Origin: Pontibacter vulgaris
Lineage (GTDB): Bacteria; Bacteroidota; Bacteroidia; Cytophagales; Hymenobacteraceae
Assembly: GCF_022758145.1 (NCBI RefSeq)
Contig: NZ_JAJVDH010000006.1
Span: 124,001-188,000, forward strand
DNA: 64,000 nucleotides
Direction of reading: 5' to 3'
Shown: in pieces, positions 17,856 to 26,532 of the stretch
Layout of the letters: each line of letters begins with the position of its first letter
Position numbering within the stretch: position 1 is the first letter of the stretch
The notes under the pieces: generated by a model
What the model saw: the letters and a program-made list of their open reading frames with translations, nothing else
Told to the model about the DNA's origin: nothing
Database searches by the model: none
Position numbers and translations under genes: made by a program

Positions 17856-18542
17856 ATGCCGATAGCCGAAAATCTTCATTATTTTAACCAGCAATTACAG
17901 GGCACAGGCTGCCGTATAGTGGCCGTATCTAAAACCCATACAGCAGCTACTATAAAAGAGGCGTATGATGCCGGTCAGCGTATTTTCGGGGAGAACAAAG
18001 TACAGGAACTGGAAGAGAAATACCACCAGCTTCCCCACGATATTGAATGGCACCTGATCGGTCACCTTCAAACAAACAAAGTGAAGTATATCGCAAATTT
18101 TGTTGACACCATTCAGTCGGTAGATAGCCTGAAATTGTTGCAGGAAATTAACAAACGTGCCGAGCAGCGTAACCGTACAACTCCCATTAATTGCATGCTT
18201 CAGATTTCTATAGCAGATGAAGAAACAAAGTATGGCATGAACTACGAAGAGGCTGTAGCACTATTACAATCAGATGAGTATCGCCAGATGCACTACATCC
18301 GCATAACTGGTGTAATGGGAATAGCCACCAATACTGATGATGAGACTAAACTTCGACAGGAATTCCGTTACCTGAAAGAATGTTTCACTAAAATTAAGGA
18401 CACCTTCTTCTTTGCTAATGAAGACTTTAAAGAGATATCTATGGGCATGACATCTGACTGGAAACTGGCTATTGAAGAAGGTAGCACTATGATTCGGGTA
18501 GGAAGTGGTATATTTGGTGCAAGAGATTATAGTAAGAAGTAA
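17856..18542 (+). CDS. YggS-family PLP-binding protein
   Basis: A 228-residue single-domain alanine-racemase-fold protein. The PLP lysine is K26 in VAVSKTH; FGENKVQELEEKY, EWHLIGHLQTNKVKY, GVMGIAT, SMGMTSDWKLAIEEGSTMIRVGSGIFG are all hallmarks of YggS/PLPBP. The family has no known enzymatic activity and controls vitamin B6 and amino-acid homeostasis. It starts 39 bp after the Bat operon and is followed by small DUF2750 and DUF423 genes in the same direction. Confidence 0.88.
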   Translation: MPIAENLHYFNQQLQGTGCRIVAVSKTHTAATIKEAYDAGQRIFGENKVQELEEKYHQLPHDIEWHLIGHLQTNKVKYIANFVDTIQSVDSLKLLQEINKRAEQRNRTTPINCMLQISIADEETKYGMNYEEAVALLQSDEYRQMHYIRITGVMGIATNTDDETKLRQEFRYLKECFTKIKDTFFFANEDFKEISMGMTSDWKLAIEEGSTMIRVGSGIFGARDYSKK

Positions 18543-18580
18543 GTATAAAAGAAATATAAACCATAACATCACAAGAAACC

Positions 18581-19045
18581 ATGCAACAGAACGGAGAGTC
18601 AAATGAAGCCACTTACAAAAAGTTTATAGAACGTGTTGTAGCATCTGATGCTGTTTGGGGACTTTCGGAAGGCGATATATGGGCCACTTCGAGCTCAAAT
18701 GAATTTGATGATACAGAGGTTATCCTGTTCTGGTCGAGTGAAGCAGGCGCTATGGCATGTGCCGAAGATGAGTGGGATGGTTATAAGGCCGAGCAAGTTC
18801 CGTTAGTAGAGTTTTTAGAAAATTGGTGCGTGGGCATGTATGGCGACCATTTGCTGGCTGGTCTGGATTGGGATGCCGCATTATCTGGTAAAGAAACAGA
18901 GCCCCTGGAAGCTGCACTGGATGTTATAAACGAACTGAAAGCACAAAAGAAACTGGTTTTGTTCACGAACTACGACAGCCTGGAAGATTACGAAAGCCAG
19001 ATTATTGAGGCCCTGAACAGCGACGAAGAAGAGGAAGAAGCTTAA
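18581..19045 (+). CDS. DUF2750-domain protein
   Basis: A 154-residue acidic protein. The pattern FIERVVASDAVWGLSEGDIWATSSS...VILFWSSEAGAMACAEDEWDGYKAEQVPLVEFLENWCVGM is the DUF2750 signature, a small soluble family of unknown function. The end is a poly-Glu stretch. The stop is 2 bp before the DUF423 gene, so the two are probably cotranscribed. Confidence 0.75.
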   Translation: MQQNGESNEATYKKFIERVVASDAVWGLSEGDIWATSSSNEFDDTEVILFWSSEAGAMACAEDEWDGYKAEQVPLVEFLENWCVGMYGDHLLAGLDWDAALSGKETEPLEAALDVINELKAQKKLVLFTNYDSLEDYESQIIEALNSDEEEEEA

Positions 19046-19047
19046 GC

Positions 19048-19425
19048 ATGACACAAAAAGCCATACTTTTAATAGCAAGTGCCCTTGGTGCTTTAACCGT
19101 TATGATAGGCGCTTTTGGTGCACATGCATTAGGCCCGATGCTGGAGGCAACCAACCGCACTGCTACTTTTGAAACAGCCGTTAAATACCAGATGTACCAC
19201 ACGCTGGCTCTGCTTGCTGTAGGTCTATTGTTATTCAGGGTACAGGAGCCAACACTTCAGATAGCAGCCTGGTGTTTTTTTATAGGTATCCTGATCTTCT
19301 CGGGGTCTTTGTATGTATTGTGCCTTACAGGTGTAACTTGGTTAGGTGCCATAACACCAATTGGCGGCACTACCCTTATTGCCGGGTGGGGTTTCCTTTT
19401 CTATGCTATCAGCAAGGCTTTGTAA
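19048..19425 (+). CDS. DUF423-family small membrane protein
   Basis: A 125-residue protein with four predicted membrane spans and the family opening ASALGALTVMIGAFGAHAL, followed by VKYQMYHTLALLAVGLL and PIGGTTLIAGWGF. This is the YgdD/DUF423 family of inner-membrane proteins, whose function is unknown. It follows the DUF2750 gene after 2 bp and precedes a strong terminator. Confidence 0.85.
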   Translation: MTQKAILLIASALGALTVMIGAFGAHALGPMLEATNRTATFETAVKYQMYHTLALLAVGLLLFRVQEPTLQIAAWCFFIGILIFSGSLYVLCLTGVTWLGAITPIGGTTLIAGWGFLFYAISKAL

Positions 19426-19444
19426 AGTATAAATACTATTAATA

Positions 19445-19481
19445 AAAAAAGCCCGCACCTTTATGGATGCGGGCTTTTTTT
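19445..19481. terminator. Strong bidirectional terminator
   Basis: AAAAAAGCCCGCA pairs with TGCGGGCTTTTTT. It serves the DUF423 gene and the convergent DUF1573 gene. Confidence 0.85.
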
Positions 19482-19502
19482 ATGCTTTATACTAGAGTAA
19501 GC

Positions 19503-19949
19503 TTAGTTAACTTTTGCGCTACCAGCTGCTTTCTCCTTAATATTTGTTACGATATACACATTTGTGCTCTGCTCTGTAGCATTAGAATGAATCGTGATGG
19601 CTTTCTTTTGCTGACCTAATTTGCCTGCGCTGTTAAATTTAGCTGTTACCGTGCCAACTTTACCCGGCATTACAGGCTCTTTAGTCCAGTCGGGAGTAGT
19701 GCAACCGCAGGTAACATCTACGCGGCTGATAACTAATGGCTGCGTACCCGTATTCTTAAACTTGAAAACGTGCTCCACTACATCACCCTGCGCTATATCA
19801 CCGAAGTTATACTCCGATTCTTCGAAGGTAATAGCCGGGCCAGCTTTGGCTTGCACCTGAGGCGCAGTTGGAGTTGTTTTTGTTTGTTGTGCCATAGCAC
19901 CACCAGCAGCAAGTGCTGCAATAGCTAAAGAAAGGATTACTTTTTTCAT
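19503..19949 (-). CDS. DUF1573-domain exported protein
   Basis: A 148-residue protein with a signal peptide (MKKVILSLAIAALAAGGAMAQQ). The mature part is an immunoglobulin-like DUF1573 domain: FEESEYNFGDIAQGDVVEHVFKFKNTGTQPLVISRVDVTCGCTTPDW, with the conserved CGC. It is very common in Bacteroidota and of unknown function, probably periplasmic or surface. It is transcribed alone. Confidence 0.85.
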   Translation of the reverse strand: MKKVILSLAIAALAAGGAMAQQTKTTPTAPQVQAKAGPAITFEESEYNFGDIAQGDVVEHVFKFKNTGTQPLVISRVDVTCGCTTPDWTKEPVMPGKVGTVTAKFNSAGKLGQQKKAITIHSNATEQSTNVYIVTNIKEKAAGSAKVN

Positions 19950-20029
19950 GATGTATAAGGGATTAGATTATGTAGCAATTGTAGTATACTATTTTTATAT
20001 AAAAACGATTCAAGATTTATTTTCTTTTG

Positions 20030-21436
20030 TCAGCTAACCAATAAATGCTGGTTAAAGTTCAGTAGAAAAAGCTCTTCTGATGATCGTGTTAAAGCAGTAT
20101 AAAGCCAGCGGGCAAACTCTTCATTTACCATGTCATCTTTCAGGAAACCCTGGTCTACGAAAACGGCTTTCCATTGCCCGCCCTGCGCTTTGTGGCAGGT
20201 TAGTGCATACGCAAATTTAACCTGAAGCGCATTTAAGTATGGGTTCTTTTTAAGCTCCTTGCTCCGCTCCCGCTTGGTAGTAATATCCATGTAATCCTTC
20301 AGCACTTCTTCGTATAGCTTCTTGTTCTGGTCGGCTGGCAAAGCGGGCGCATCAGTATACAGCGTATCGAGCATAATCTTTACTTCCAGTTCCTCAGCGT
20401 CGGGGTAATCTACAAAACGTACCCGCACATCTGCAAATCTGAAGCCATAAAGATCTTCATAGCGAATAATTTTTGTTATTTCTACAAAATCGCCGTTTGC
20501 CATAAAGCCTATATCAGAATCTTTGGGCAACCAGAAATAATTATTGCGCACGATCATCAGGTAATCGCCTACACCTATTTCATCTTCAGAAAAAAATATC
20601 TGACGGCGAATATGCTGATTGTAAAGGTTGGCAGTTTTGTTAGACCGGCAAATAACGATGCTATTCTCGATGCCAAATTTATCATAAGCATAGCGTAAGC
20701 CATCTTCAAGCTTTTCGCCGGTCATTTTATAGATATCCCGCCAGCCTTTGGTATTCAGTTTTATCTCTGGCTTTTCGTTTTTCAGCTGGTCGCGCAGGTT
20801 GGTGGCATTCATCAGAATGCCTGATTGCTCGGCCTGGCGCATTACCTGCTTTAGCTCTAACTCCTGCACATGGCAACGGAAATTATGTTTCAGGTAACTG
20901 GCATCCAACGAGGGACTAATGGTCTGGTTTACAGGAGGCAGCTGCGCAGTATCGCCAATCAGCAGTAATTTGTTGTTCTTTTTGTCGAAAATGTAATTCA
21001 GAAGATCCTGTAGTAATCCGTTCTCACCAAAGCCACTTTCATCCGAAATCATCGAGGCCTCATCCACGATGTAGAACATGTTATCAGATTTATTGGGCTG
21101 GCGCGTAAACGACAAACCTTCTGAGTATGGATTAGCTGTTTGGCGGTAGATCTTTTTATGGATAGTATAAGCTGGAATGCCGCTATAGGAAGCCATTACT
21201 TTTGCAGCACGACCGGTTGGTGCCAGCAGCATATACTTGTAGCCAAACTTATTCAGGATTTTAACCAGCGAGGTAACTACAGTGGTTTTACCCGTACCTG
21301 CATACCCTTTCAGCAGAAAAACCTGGCGATCTTCATCCTTCTTAAGTATAAACTCATCCAATTTACTAAAGAGCTTTGCCTGGTCGGCTGTAGGCTCAAA
21401 TGGGAAATTGGTTTTTAATGCTTCTAATGGACGCAC
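20030..21436 (-). CDS. RecD-like superfamily 1 ATP-dependent DNA helicase
   Basis: A 468-residue AAA/UvrD-type ATPase. Walker A is GYAGTGKTT (residues 44-52), Walker B is IVDEASMIS, and motif III is LLIGDTAQLPPV. The C-terminal UvrD_C_2 region has ALTCHKAQGGQWKAVFVD and WLYTALTRSSEELFL (motifs V and VI). It is the short exonuclease-V-like helicase found in Bacteroidota next to no RecBC genes, and acts on DNA in the cytoplasm, probably in repair. It is transcribed before the thioesterase's neighbour region; no operon is evident. Confidence 0.8.
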   Translation of the reverse strand: MRPLEALKTNFPFEPTADQAKLFSKLDEFILKKDEDRQVFLLKGYAGTGKTTVVTSLVKILNKFGYKYMLLAPTGRAAKVMASYSGIPAYTIHKKIYRQTANPYSEGLSFTRQPNKSDNMFYIVDEASMISDESGFGENGLLQDLLNYIFDKKNNKLLLIGDTAQLPPVNQTISPSLDASYLKHNFRCHVQELELKQVMRQAEQSGILMNATNLRDQLKNEKPEIKLNTKGWRDIYKMTGEKLEDGLRYAYDKFGIENSIVICRSNKTANLYNQHIRRQIFFSEDEIGVGDYLMIVRNNYFWLPKDSDIGFMANGDFVEITKIIRYEDLYGFRFADVRVRFVDYPDAEELEVKIMLDTLYTDAPALPADQNKKLYEEVLKDYMDITTKRERSKELKKNPYLNALQVKFAYALTCHKAQGGQWKAVFVDQGFLKDDMVNEEFARWLYTALTRSSEELFLLNFNQHLLVS

Positions 21437-21496
21437 GCGTTTTATGTATAAATTTTAAATTCCGAACTATAAATTCGAATACGTATCTGGTATTAT

Positions 21497-21967
21497 TCAG
21501 GAATCTGAACTAGTTACTCTTCTGGCAATATCTTCCGGCGTAATGGTTGCCATTGTTGTTGTAGCTTTGGCTATCAGCAGCGGTTGCTCCTCTCCTTTTA
21601 CCACGTATACTTCGGCTTCGCAAAAGTTGAGCTTACGCCCCTGTTTCAGTACCCAACCTTTGGCAAGTAATTTATCTCCAACTCCCGGATGAAAGTATGA
21701 AACCTTCAGTTCTGCTGTTACCACATGATGGTCTTTCGGAACTAAGCTTACAGCTGCAAAACCGGCCACTATATCGGCTAAAGTAGCAATAACGCCACCA
21801 TGCGTAAAGCCTTTATGTTGTTTATGCTTTTGTTCAAGTAATAGTTCGCCTTCAAACCTGCCTTCTTCTATCTTTGTAACTTCAAAACCCATGAGCTTCA
21901 TGAATTCCTGCCGCTCAAGTTTTTCGCGTATATCTGACTCAAAATCCGGATTGTACGTTTTAATCAT
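21497..21967 (-). CDS. PaaI-type hotdog-fold thioesterase
   Basis: A 156-residue hotdog protein. HKGFTHGGVIATLADIVAGFAAVSLVPKDHHVVTAELKVSYFHPGVGDKLLAKGWVLKQGRKLNFCEAEVY is the PaaI/YbgC-like pattern, with the catalytic-site HGG-x(5)-D arrangement. Such enzymes hydrolyse acyl-CoA thioesters; the substrate is unknown. It is divergent from the NUDIX gene at 22006 with 38 bp between starts, so they share a short promoter region. Confidence 0.8.
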   Translation of the reverse strand: MIKTYNPDFESDIREKLERQEFMKLMGFEVTKIEEGRFEGELLLEQKHKQHKGFTHGGVIATLADIVAGFAAVSLVPKDHHVVTAELKVSYFHPGVGDKLLAKGWVLKQGRKLNFCEAEVYVVKGEEQPLLIAKATTTMATITPEDIARRVTSSDS

Positions 21968-22005
21968 ACTGTAAAGCTACCACCAATACACTTGGTTCGC
22001 AATAA

Positions 22006-22491
22006 ATGACTACTATAAACCCAAACACATTACCATTTGCAGATAAGCTTCGTGCGCGTGTCTGCGGCATTTGCATACAGGATAATAAGTTACTGCTTGT
22101 CCGGCACCAGGCAACTATAAACAACCAGGCTTTCTGGGCTCCTCCAGGTGGCGGCGTACAATATGGCGAAACCCTGCACGATTGTTTAAAGCGCGAAATA
22201 CTGGAAGAAACTGGGTTACAGGTTACAATTAAGCGCTTCCTTTGCGTAAATGAATTTCTGCAAAAACCCTTACATGCTGTTGAACTGTTTTTTGAAGTAA
22301 GTATAGATAGCGGAAATTTGAGAACCGGCTCAGACCCGGAATCAGCTCCTGATAAACAATTAATAGAACAGGTGCAGTTCCTGAGCGTGCAGGAGATTAA
22401 GAATATTCCGAATGCCGATAAGCATAGCCTGCTTCACCACCTGATTTCTCTGGACGATTTACTTGGAATGGAGCATCACTTTTTGCAATAG
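22006..22491 (+). CDS. NUDIX hydrolase
   Basis: A 161-residue single NUDIX domain. The Nudix box is GGGVQYGETLHDCLKREILEETGL, fitting G-x5-E-x7-RE-x2-EE-x-G. The N-terminal RARVCGICIQDNKLLLVRHQ is the usual first strand. The substrate is a nucleoside-diphosphate derivative of unknown identity. It is divergent from the thioesterase. Confidence 0.85.
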   Translation: MTTINPNTLPFADKLRARVCGICIQDNKLLLVRHQATINNQAFWAPPGGGVQYGETLHDCLKREILEETGLQVTIKRFLCVNEFLQKPLHAVELFFEVSIDSGNLRTGSDPESAPDKQLIEQVQFLSVQEIKNIPNADKHSLLHHLISLDDLLGMEHHFLQ

Positions 22492-22590
22492 TAGCCTTTG
22501 GGCAACAGCATGTGCCATATTTTTTTTATACTTGCAGCATACTAAGCAGTAGCACCTGGCATCTGTTGCAAACATCAGCAAATTTATACT

Positions 22591-23478
22591 TTGAGCACAA
22601 CCAGCACCCACTTCCGGCTTTCGCACAAAATACTTGATGAGGGCTTCGCGCTTTCGCAGGCGCCCCAGTGTAATTTATACTTGTCGGTTAGTTCGCGGCA
22701 TATCCGTATTGCCGTTGCCGATGTGGAGCGAAATAAATTTGTAGTGCTGGAGGATTACGAGCTGATAACCATATTTACGCCGCTTCAGGTGGCAGAACAA
22801 TTGCGCCTGATTGCTGATGAAAACGCATTGCTGCAGGAACAACGCTGGCTGGAAGTGCGTGTGGCAATCAGTAACCCGCATTTTACCTTAGTGCCGGAAA
22901 CGCTTTTCGATCCTGATCACCAGGCGAACTACCTGCAACTGCACAGCGACCTTAACCCACAGGAGGATGTAATCATGCATTACAGGCACACCAACCTGGA
23001 GGCTGTAAACATTTTTGCCGTGCCGGGTGTGGTATACCGTATGGTGCAAAGCCTGTTTCCGGAACGCAGTGTGCAGTTTGTACATCAGACCAGTTCGCTT
23101 ATAAAGAGTGTGATGCACCAGGCAGGCCGCAGAAACGGAGCAGGTTTATACTTGTTTATTGAGCGCAACTATGTAACTATACTTGTAGTAAACGAGGCTG
23201 GCCTGCAGTTCTGCAATGTGTTCCATTACCTCAGCCCCGAAGATTTTATTTACTACATCGTGTTTGTAATGCAGGAGCAAAAGCTGAACCCGGAGCAGGA
23301 AACCATTACGATCTGGGGCGACATTACGCACGACTCCTCGCTATTTAACATACTTCAGAAGTATATCCGCCATGTTCGGTTCGGTAAGAAGCCGGTAGAT
23401 ATCGCTTATAGCTATCGCTTCGATGATATTTTTGAGCACCGCTATTTTGAAATGTATAGCCTGCACCTTTGCGAGTAA
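22591..23478 (+). CDS. DUF3822-family actin/ATPase-fold protein
   Basis: A 295-residue protein of the Bacteroidota DUF3822 family (HFRLSHKILDEGFALSQAPQCNLYLSVSSRHIRIAVAD..., FYHYLSPEDFIYYIVFVMQEQKL). The only in-frame start near the domain is TTG 22591, because the next Met is about 130 codons in; TTG use is unusual and should be treated as the best available choice. The fold is thought to be actin/hexokinase-like, but the function is unknown. It is commonly found, as here, immediately before coaD (93 bp away) and may be linked to it. Confidence 0.7.
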   Translation: MSTTSTHFRLSHKILDEGFALSQAPQCNLYLSVSSRHIRIAVADVERNKFVVLEDYELITIFTPLQVAEQLRLIADENALLQEQRWLEVRVAISNPHFTLVPETLFDPDHQANYLQLHSDLNPQEDVIMHYRHTNLEAVNIFAVPGVVYRMVQSLFPERSVQFVHQTSSLIKSVMHQAGRRNGAGLYLFIERNYVTILVVNEAGLQFCNVFHYLSPEDFIYYIVFVMQEQKLNPEQETITIWGDITHDSSLFNILQKYIRHVRFGKKPVDIAYSYRFDDIFEHRYFEMYSLHLCE

Positions 23479-23571
23479 GTATAATTTTTGAATAACTGAA
23501 TACTTATAGGCTAATTGCCAACAATTGAAATCAAATTCAGGTATTCATACTTCATAGTTCGAAATTAATCC

Positions 23572-24051
23572 ATGAAAAAAATCGCGTTATTTCCCGGTTC
23601 ATTTGACCCTTTTACAAACGGGCATTTAGATGTAGTACTGCGTGGGGCGCGGTTATTTGATGAGGTAATTATTGCTATAGGTAACAACAGCAGCAAGCAA
23701 CGCTACATACCTGTCGATACGATGGTAGATGTGATAAGCCGCCTTTTTGAAGGACAACCCAATATTAAAGTACAGTCTTATAAAGGGCTTACTGCAGAAT
23801 TTGCAAGAGAAGTGGATGCAAAGTTTTTGCTACGTGGTCTGCGCAATACCACAGATTTTGAATATGAGAATACCATTGCACAGGCAAACCGGCATGTGAA
23901 TACCGACCTGGAAACAGTATTCCTGATCACTTCACCCCCACTTGCCGCCATCAGTTCCTCTATCATAAGAGAGATTCACCGGTTTGGCGGCAACGTGGAT
24001 GATTTTATACCTTTCCGGATTTCTGAGATTGCAGATAGTGCCGCACGATAA
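23572..24051 (+). CDS. coaD: Pantetheine-phosphate adenylyltransferase
   Basis: The 159-residue length equals E. coli CoaD. The nucleotidyltransferase HxGH motif is in ALFPGSFDPFTNGHLDV (TNGH), and the second motif is ISSSIIREI (ISS-x3-R). CoaD adenylates 4'-phosphopantetheine to dephospho-CoA, the penultimate step in coenzyme A synthesis. The last 47 bp overlap the end of the convergent NUDIX gene on the other strand. Confidence 0.93.
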   Translation: MKKIALFPGSFDPFTNGHLDVVLRGARLFDEVIIAIGNNSSKQRYIPVDTMVDVISRLFEGQPNIKVQSYKGLTAEFAREVDAKFLLRGLRNTTDFEYENTIAQANRHVNTDLETVFLITSPPLAAISSSIIREIHRFGGNVDDFIPFRISEIADSAAR

Positions 24052-24685
24052 AAGCTATTGAAGCATAGGCCTTAGGCAGCACTTCCAGCACTTCTTCCGG
24101 CGTCATCCAGCGTACCTCTTCAATAAATTCCTCGGCCTGCGGTTTCATCAGACTATCATCAGTGCAGTTCATGACATACCAGGTAGTCTTTTTCAGGATC
24201 TTATTTCCTTTGTAGGCATAAGAATGCCAGGTTTTAGGTAGCTTATCAATTATTTCTACCTTGATATTGCACTCTTCCTCCACCTCGCGCAAAGCGCCGT
24301 CTTCTACTACTTCTTTTTTGTTAAGCTTACCTTTAGGCAGGTCCCAGGTTCCCAGACGATACATCATCAGAATCTTATCGTCTTTCACCACAAGTCCGCC
24401 TGCTGCCTTCACTATTTTAAACTGATCTTTCAGGTGATCGATCAATTTCTTTTTCTTTGAAGTAACGAGCGTCAGCGAATTCAGCTTTTTTAGTTTCTTC
24501 ACCTCCATCAGGCGCACAATGCGGTCAATCAGATCGCTGTTTACGCCTTTTATCAGCACATCACCCACCAGGTCTTTAGAAGTAAAGTGATCATCAGACT
24601 CCAGTACCAGGTCATAATGATGCCTGTATACTTTTTCATTCGACTTCTTAAGTATCAGCGGTATATCGTTTATAAAAACGTTCAT
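24005..24685 (-). CDS. NUDIX hydrolase with N-terminal extension
   Basis: I use the second Met (24685; MNVFINDIPL) because 14 residues before it look non-coding; the longest frame would start at 24727. The product is about 226 residues. A roughly 100-residue N-terminal domain of unknown fold (FINDIPLILKKSNEKVYRHHYDLVL) precedes the Nudix domain, whose box is LPKGKLNKKEVVEDGALREVEEECNI. The catalytic pattern is intact although G at the box end is replaced by N. The substrate is unknown. Its 3' end overlaps coaD by 47 bp, an unusual antisense overlap. Confidence 0.78.
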   Translation of the reverse strand: MNVFINDIPLILKKSNEKVYRHHYDLVLESDDHFTSKDLVGDVLIKGVNSDLIDRIVRLMEVKKLKKLNSLTLVTSKKKKLIDHLKDQFKIVKAAGGLVVKDDKILMMYRLGTWDLPKGKLNKKEVVEDGALREVEEECNIKVEIIDKLPKTWHSYAYKGNKILKKTTWYVMNCTDDSLMKPQAEEFIEEVRWMTPEEVLEVLPKAYASIAFIVRHYLQSQKSGKV

Positions 24686-24792
24686 GTGGTTTGGTGCCTT
24701 ATTAGGCTTGAAATTTACACAAATCAATACATAAATCTACGGAAAGTAAACACGGTGGCTTAAAAAGGAAGAATATTTATGTAATTTCGTAC

Positions 24793-25431
24793 ATGGATTC
24801 TACAACTACAGCACATAAAGTTGCCTCTTTCCTGCTGGAAACGGAGGCTGTTAAATTACGCCCTGAACAGCCATTTAAGTGGAGCTCGGGCTGGAATTCG
24901 CCTATTTACTGCGATAACCGCGTTACACTTTCTTACCCCTACATACGCAGTTATATAAAACAGGCTTTAGCTGAACTCATAAAAAACAATTTCCCGGATG
25001 CTGAAGCTATTGCAGGCGTTGCCACCGCAGGTATTGCCCAGGGTGCTTTAGTAGCAGATCTATTGGAAATGCCTTTCCTGTATGTTAGGCCTCAGCCTAA
25101 AAGCCACGGTATGGGTAACCAGATAGAAGGAAAACTACTGGCAGGCCAGAAAGTTGTATTGGTAGAAGACCTGATCTCTACTGGTGGTAGTTCCTTAAAA
25201 GCAGCTGAGGCTGTAATAGCTGCCGGCGGCAAAGTGGTAGGTATGGCTGCCATCTTTACCTATGGTTTTCCTTTAGCCGAAGAAAATTTCAAGAATGCCG
25301 GCATACCGCTATTCTGCCTTAGCAACTACAGCGCGCTTACAGAAGCAGCTTTAGAGCAAGGTGTAATTTCTGAAAACTCCATGGAAGCGCTCGCTCAGTG
25401 GCGAAAATCGCCGGAAACCTGGGGAGTTTGA
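24793..25431 (+). CDS. pyrE: Orotate phosphoribosyltransferase
   Basis: A 212-residue type I phosphoribosyltransferase that joins orotate and PRPP to give OMP. Visible landmarks are FKWSSGWNSPIYCDNR near residue 30, IAGVATAGIAQGALVAD, RPQPKSHGMGNQIEG (flexible loop with the catalytic Lys), and the PRPP loop VVLVEDLISTGGSS. Length is typical. It is divergent from the NUDIX gene and ends at a terminator. Confidence 0.92.
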   Translation: MDSTTTAHKVASFLLETEAVKLRPEQPFKWSSGWNSPIYCDNRVTLSYPYIRSYIKQALAELIKNNFPDAEAIAGVATAGIAQGALVADLLEMPFLYVRPQPKSHGMGNQIEGKLLAGQKVVLVEDLISTGGSSLKAAEAVIAAGGKVVGMAAIFTYGFPLAEENFKNAGIPLFCLSNYSALTEAALEQGVISENSMEALAQWRKSPETWGV

Positions 25432-25459
25432 GATAATGAAAAATTCTGAATGAATAATG

Positions 25460-25491
25460 AAGGAGACAAGGTTCAAGCTTTGTCTCCTTTT
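25460..25491 (+). terminator. Terminator of pyrE
   Basis: AAGGAGACAAG pairs with CTTTGTCTCCTT around a short loop, then TTTTGC. The rest of the 240-bp gap to 25672 shows no gene. Confidence 0.7.
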
Positions 25492-25671
25492 GCTTTCAAA
25501 CTAATCAGGAGTTTGAGTATTAGACAAACAAAAACTGCGCACATTGCCAGAACTTGATTCTGGACCAGCTACTCAACTATTGCTTTAAAACCCAAAATAG
25601 AAGTATAAACTCAACTATACTTTCCTGAAATTGTCCGTAGAAACTTTATTTCACAAAAAATTAAAACAACT

Positions 25672-26169
25672 ATGAAAATAGGCCTCCTTTCTGATACCCA
25701 CTCCTACCTCGATGAACAGATCATCCGGCTGCTGACAGGTTGCGATGAGATATGGCATGCAGGCGACTTTGGAAGTATAGATGTATCGGACAGGCTAAGC
25801 CAAATTGCGCCATTACGGGGAGTTTATGGCAATATTGATGACGCTACAATCCGGCAGGTGCACCCGAAAGTAAACAGGTTTATGGTGGAAGGGCTGGATG
25901 TTATGATGACACATATTGGAGGCTACCCAGGCAAATACCACCCTGACGTACGAAATGAAATAAAAACCAACCCACCGCAATTATACATCACAGGGCATTC
26001 GCACATACTTAAAATTATGACCGATAAAAGCCTGAACAACTTGCTGCACATTAACCCGGGCGCTGCAGGTAAACATGGCTTTCATAAAGTCAGGACAATG
26101 GTGCGTTTCTCGATTGTGAACGGGCAGGTACGCGATCTGCAGGTAATTGAGCTAGGCAAAAGGGCATAA
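25672..26169 (+). CDS. YfcE/MJ0936-type metallophosphoesterase
   Basis: A 165-residue calcineurin-like phosphoesterase. The five metal-binding blocks are present: LSDTHSYLD (motif I), WHAGDFGS (II), GVYGNIDD (III), MTHIGGYPGK (IV) and ITGHSH (V). It probably hydrolyses phosphodiesters; the physiological substrate is unknown. It is followed by a hairpin and by a small basic gene on the other strand. Confidence 0.85.
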   Translation: MKIGLLSDTHSYLDEQIIRLLTGCDEIWHAGDFGSIDVSDRLSQIAPLRGVYGNIDDATIRQVHPKVNRFMVEGLDVMMTHIGGYPGKYHPDVRNEIKTNPPQLYITGHSHILKIMTDKSLNNLLHINPGAAGKHGFHKVRTMVRFSIVNGQVRDLQVIELGKRA

Positions 26170-26170
26170 A

Positions 26171-26199
26171 AAAAGTGTGCAGTAACTGCACACTTCTTG
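26171..26199. terminator. Hairpin after the phosphoesterase gene
   Basis: AAGTGTGCAGT pairs with ACTGCACACTT with almost no loop. An A-run precedes and only a short T stretch follows, so it suits termination toward the minus strand best. Confidence 0.6.
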
Positions 26200-26274
26200 A
26201 GTTCTTCCAGTAAGCCGCCGCCATTTGCTGAAATAGCAGCGGCAGGCAGATGGACTTACTTAACCGTAAAAGAA

Positions 26275-26454
26275 TTACTCAGCAGAAGCTTCTTCTTTCT
26301 TGTTTTTAGGAGCCTCACCAAACTGAGCACGCAGCTCGTCCATATCAACATTCTTGATAACTGGTGTCAGCAACAGTTGCTTAATTTTAGCTACTTTGTT
26401 GTTTGCTCTTGCTTTATTCTTACGGTCTTTTCTTTTTAATCTAGTAACTCCCAT
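26275..26454 (-). CDS. Small basic conserved protein
   Basis: The protein likely starts at ATG 26454 (MGVTRLKRKDRKNKARANNK); nine residues upstream in frame are not like the family. The 59-residue product is very Lys/Arg-rich at the N-terminus with an acidic C-terminal half (ELRAQFGEAPKNKKEEASAE). I recognise it as a short conserved Bacteroidota protein of unknown function; a nucleic-acid- or ribosome-associated role is a guess from charge. It is divergent from ltaE. Confidence 0.65.
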   Translation of the reverse strand: MGVTRLKRKDRKNKARANNKVAKIKQLLLTPVIKNVDMDELRAQFGEAPKNKKEEASAE

Positions 26455-26532
26455 CGTTGCAATATTTAATTTGAACGGCAAAACTAAGTTATTATTTTTA
26501 CAAAGTAAAGTATTTCCAGAACAGAATTCAAT

